From Thunnus maccoyii (taxonomy: Eukaryota; Chordata; Actinopteri; Scombriformes; Scombridae): DNA of 64,000 nt. A model generated the notes under the pieces. The model worked only from the letters and a program-made list of their open reading frames with translations. It was not told where the DNA came from and ran no database searches. Positions 60,721-64,000 of the stretch are shown here, one piece after another. The translations under genes were made by a program, and so were the position numbers. The first letter of the stretch is position 1. Each line of letters opens with the position of its first letter. Location of the stretch: the NCBI RefSeq assembly GCF_910596095.1, contig NC_056544.1, positions 13,749,155 through 13,813,154 of the forward strand, written 5' to 3'.

Positions 60721-62632
60721 ATAGCAGGCTTGTCGTCGCAATTTTGAACGACTTTATTCCGTTGACGTTAGCACAACCTCGACGCCATAAGCAAGTTTAG
60801 TGTTGCTTGAAAGAAGACTTTATTGCTTTTATTTCACTTAATCGTTTAGCAGTTTTTTGTAAACGGCGGGCTTCGAGAGTCAGCCGAGCAGGTGGTTTGA
60901 GGAAGTCCCCTGGAGCCAATCAAATATCACGCTTCCAAACAGGAAAAGCTCATTGGATAATCCACCGGAAACACCCGCCTTTGCTTCCATGGAAACAGTG
61001 TCACAAAAACAACAAAATACAGCAAAAATAAATGAGGAAAAAATTCTCGAACACGAGTGTACTTTTCACAAATCTAATATATCATTTACGCGTTATTTTT
61101 TATTAGAAAACAGGAAAACAGAGGAAACCCAACAATCAGCAAACAAACAGCAGTAACTACTCCAGAGTGTTTCAATCAGGTTTTTACTGGGGTTTACAGT
61201 CTGTTCAAAAACAAAAAGTCTACTTCAGCGAGGCTATATTATTTATACTATTGTACTGGGCTACAAAAACATTGGAAGGCTTCCATAAAACTAATAAAAA
61301 ATACTGTAGATCTTAAAAACATATCACATGAGAATTATAAGCTCTTTATTTGTATGTACAAACCTGATGAACAACACCAAAATATATGTCTGAACAAACA
61401 GAACATGACAAAGACAATCCCATTATGTAAAACTGGCATCTGGAAGAATTTGGGTAAATTCTTGGGTAAGAAATTGGGTAACAATTTAGTATGTTCCAGG
61501 TGCAGTGACTCCAGGGGTCCATATGGTGTTATTTATTACTGAGTCTCTTCATGAGCTACATGGCTTTGTTTGTTAAATCGACAAACTCCCCTTAGGGAGA
61601 TCATCTCCCCAACTTTAACTTGACAAATGTTTTAGCCACAACACAGATGCAAATTAAATGAATCAGACATTATCACCACTGACAGGAAGTCTGGCAGAGT
61701 TTAAATTATAAGGAGGTTAAGGGGCACAATAGGAAAGTACACCACTGTACTTTTGCATCATAAGTAAAAAGGAAAAAAAGAAACACAAGGAGATGATTTT
61801 TTTTTTTTTTTTTTTACATAACTGCTTATTGAGGAACATTTATAACAGTCAGTACAGATGTTTTGAAACATATTTTAGTTGAACTTAGCTCTCTTGGTAT
61901 TTGCAACAACACAGTGAGCAGAATTTCAATTTTTCCAGTACTAAAACAATTCATCACATTGACAGGTCAGCTCCAGCTGCAATGGGTAGTGTTAGCCTTG
62001 CATCCAGTCTGCTGAGACCAGGCCCAATTACACAATGTCATCATTGATTTTTTTTAACACATCACAACCATCTAGTAAATTATATTTCTTGAACATCGGG
62101 TACAATTTGATACATCTCATCTTTTTGTTGTGTATTACTGTGATGCCATGAGCTTATATGATGCTTTTGGGACAATAAGTGCCTTTAAACTTAATACACT
62201 GACACCCAAATTCACAGAAAATCATTCTTCTTATAATCAGTAGCTGGCTCATGCTTACAGTAAGATTTACTCTTCAACAATCTAATATTTTGCATCTTGA
62301 AATATGTGGTTCAGCAGTTTCTGCACAGTTTGTTGGAGCAGAAGATAACTTTACACACTTCTTGTCTGATCTTCTAGCTGTTGTTCAAACTGAGGCCAGT
62401 GGCTGGCTGCTATAGTTGTAGCATGCATGCTTTGTCAAGTAGCTCACTTTACGATAATGAGTACTGGTTGATCTTCATACACACGAGGAGCCAAGCAGAA
62501 CACTTTACACAGTCACACACACAGTCATACGTGCACACATGAGCAAAGTTGGGCACGCACTTATTGTGCCATGGCTGTGAGAGTGAGCTTTGATAAGCTT
62601 TTGGAGCATAGTTCGCTAAACGGGGGTCCATC
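60721..62632. other. Interval between the pask promoter and the kcnab stop codon, including the kcnab 3' UTR
   Basis: It should hold the kcnab 3' UTR. Minus-strand AATAAA candidates lie at 61345–61350 and about 61532–61537. A T run lies at about 61797–61815. No other gene was recognised. Confidence 0.45.
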
Positions 62633-63690
62633 CTAATGATGGTAGTCCTTTCTATTGTGTGGACGATTGCCCAGTATGTGATCCACTTCTGTGGCAACGC
62701 CTCCTGTCATCTTTGGAATCACCTGTGGTTCACAAAACATATAAAGAGCACACAATCAAATGCTGGCAAAGCTGTCTTGTAATTGTAAATGTTTATTTAG
62801 TATTACTCATTCTTAGGAAATGGTCTTTGCACCTGAATGGCTCCCAGATTCTCTGTTAACTGGCTTGGATTCGAGGATCCCAACAGTACTGAGCTCACTC
62901 CCTCGTTCCTCAGGCACCAGGCTATAGATCAGAGACAGGATATAGGTTTTTGACAGTTGGTATTAAGGTATAAAGGTATAAGAAAACACATAGGGAAACG
63001 CTACATTAGAAAGTGTTGCTTTGTTGTTTTGTTGCTTGTAAATAGCAATAGTTTCTTTGTTATCTTTAAAAGGAATGGAAAGTTGAGGGTCTTAGGGTGT
63101 TCATATTTTCACTTACCTATGGCTAGCTGTGGTAAAGTACATCCCAGCTTCTCTGCAATATGAGCCAGTTCTTTTAGCTTTGCTTGCTGTTTTCTTCCAT
63201 CTTCACTCATTATTTTCTCCCTCAGCCACTGGTATGGCTGGAAGAGCAGTAAAAGTGGATTGATTAGAATTTCTCCCACCAAAATTAGGCAGAAATAACC
63301 GGATTATATTATATCCTTGTACTGGCTGGATGTAAGTTAAGCATGCAGGTGGTCAAATGAAATTCAACCTGTACCTTCATTGAGGCCCTGGAGGATTCTG
63401 GGACTCCGTTCTCGTATTTTCCAGTGATGATTCCACAGGCCAAAGGGGACCAAGAGACCACACCTACACCTGAGATGGGACCATGACAAGGATATGAGGA
63501 TGTAAGCCTTAAATCTATTCTCTAAAGTTGGATTTCAGGAGACACTTTGGTGTGAATGATGTGACTTGCCTATCTTGTGGTAGAGCTCTGGTAGCTGGGT
63601 TTCCACTTTCTCCCTCTGGAAGAAGTGATACTCAGCCTGCTCACACACTGGTGGAATTAGATTAAACTGTCTAGCCACAGAATATGCTTC
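62633..63690 (-). CDS. kcnab1: Voltage-gated potassium channel beta subunit, last five coding exons
   Basis: Kv-beta subunits are aldo-keto reductase-fold proteins that bind NADPH and attach to the cytoplasmic T1 domain of Kv1 channels. Exons: 63570–63690, 63375–63469, 63117–63237, 62833–62921, 62633–62722; phases close. They encode the C-terminal half of the reductase barrel, from [20 protein letters not shown] through [22 protein letters not shown] and [18 protein letters not shown] to RKDYHH at the end. The cofactor-contact segments WSPL and LLGSSN..QLTEN are intact. [10 protein letters not shown] and PKMT favour KCNAB1 over KCNAB2/3, but HFFQREKVE is KCNAB3-like and the HNRKDYHH end is unusual, so the paralogue call is less sure than the family. 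The intron after the exon 63570–63690 starts with GC. The N-terminal exons, which include any inactivation ball, lie past the right edge. Confidence 0.85.
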
Positions 63691-64000
63691 CTAATTGAGC
63701 GTGAGGAGAGAATAAAAAGAAAGGGAAGACCATGGTTAAATGATAAGGAAGATGTGCACAAACAATGACCTTCATGTTTAAGGATTTTCTAGCTTTTTAC
63801 GTTCAGTAAAAACAATACAGTATTACATAATGACACATAGTGTTCAAACAAACTAGTTTATTTTGGCCTTTGTCCTTCATTGTCCTCAGAATCTGCAAAG
63901 ATTGTTAGTTTGTTGCAGTGCTGATAGCTTCATTAGTGATAAACAGAAGACCTGTCACTCTATATCACTTTGTACTGTAATATCTGTTTAGCCAATGAAA

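Overview
The window looks like a stretch of a teleost fish chromosome. The genes are vertebrate, with short GT–AG-spliced exons, and the introns carry dispersed repeats of fish type (L2/Rex-like LINE relic, Harbinger relic, Tc1-like end, MITE-like palindromes, long CA/GT microsatellites). I could not fix the species. No prokaryotic, viral or CRISPR feature was seen.

Six protein-coding genes lie on the minus strand, head to tail. In order of rising coordinate: yeats2 (15 coding exons, 1488–14843; its 3' half lies beyond the left edge), klhl24 (seven coding exons, 21061–39019, 600 aa, complete), a gpr148-like orphan GPCR (one coding exon, 43645–44631, 328 aa), mterf4 (four coding exons, 46310–49292, 346 aa), pask (20 coding exons, 50811–60363, 1257 aa) and the last five coding exons of a Kv-beta subunit, most like kcnab1 (62633–63690; 5' part beyond the right edge). 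All exon borders were read by hand from splice sites and codon phase. In every gene the phases close without a frameshift, so these models should be close to correct. Start sites of transcription and UTR ends are less certain.

The genes do not form one pathway. yeats2 is an acetyl/crotonyl-histone reader of the ATAC complex, klhl24 a CUL3 ubiquitin-ligase adaptor, gpr148 an orphan receptor, mterf4 a mitochondrial ribosome-biogenesis factor, pask a nutrient-sensing PAS kinase, and kcnab a cytoplasmic potassium-channel subunit. The neighbour pairs yeats2–klhl24 and mterf4–pask match human 3q27 and 2q37, from memory of the human map.

I found no undescribed multi-gene system. The best leads are local. 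A (TG)49 tract has replaced the polypyrimidine tract of one pask kinase exon. A CA tract sits 14 nt inside a yeats2 intron. A 413-bp satellite-like unit occurs as a tandem pair in klhl24 and as a circularly permuted single copy about 5.2 kb away. klhl24 lacks the internal Met29 that matters in human KLHL24 disease. The kcnab gene has a GC–AG intron. A 64-codon ORF between yeats2 and klhl24 remains unexplained.
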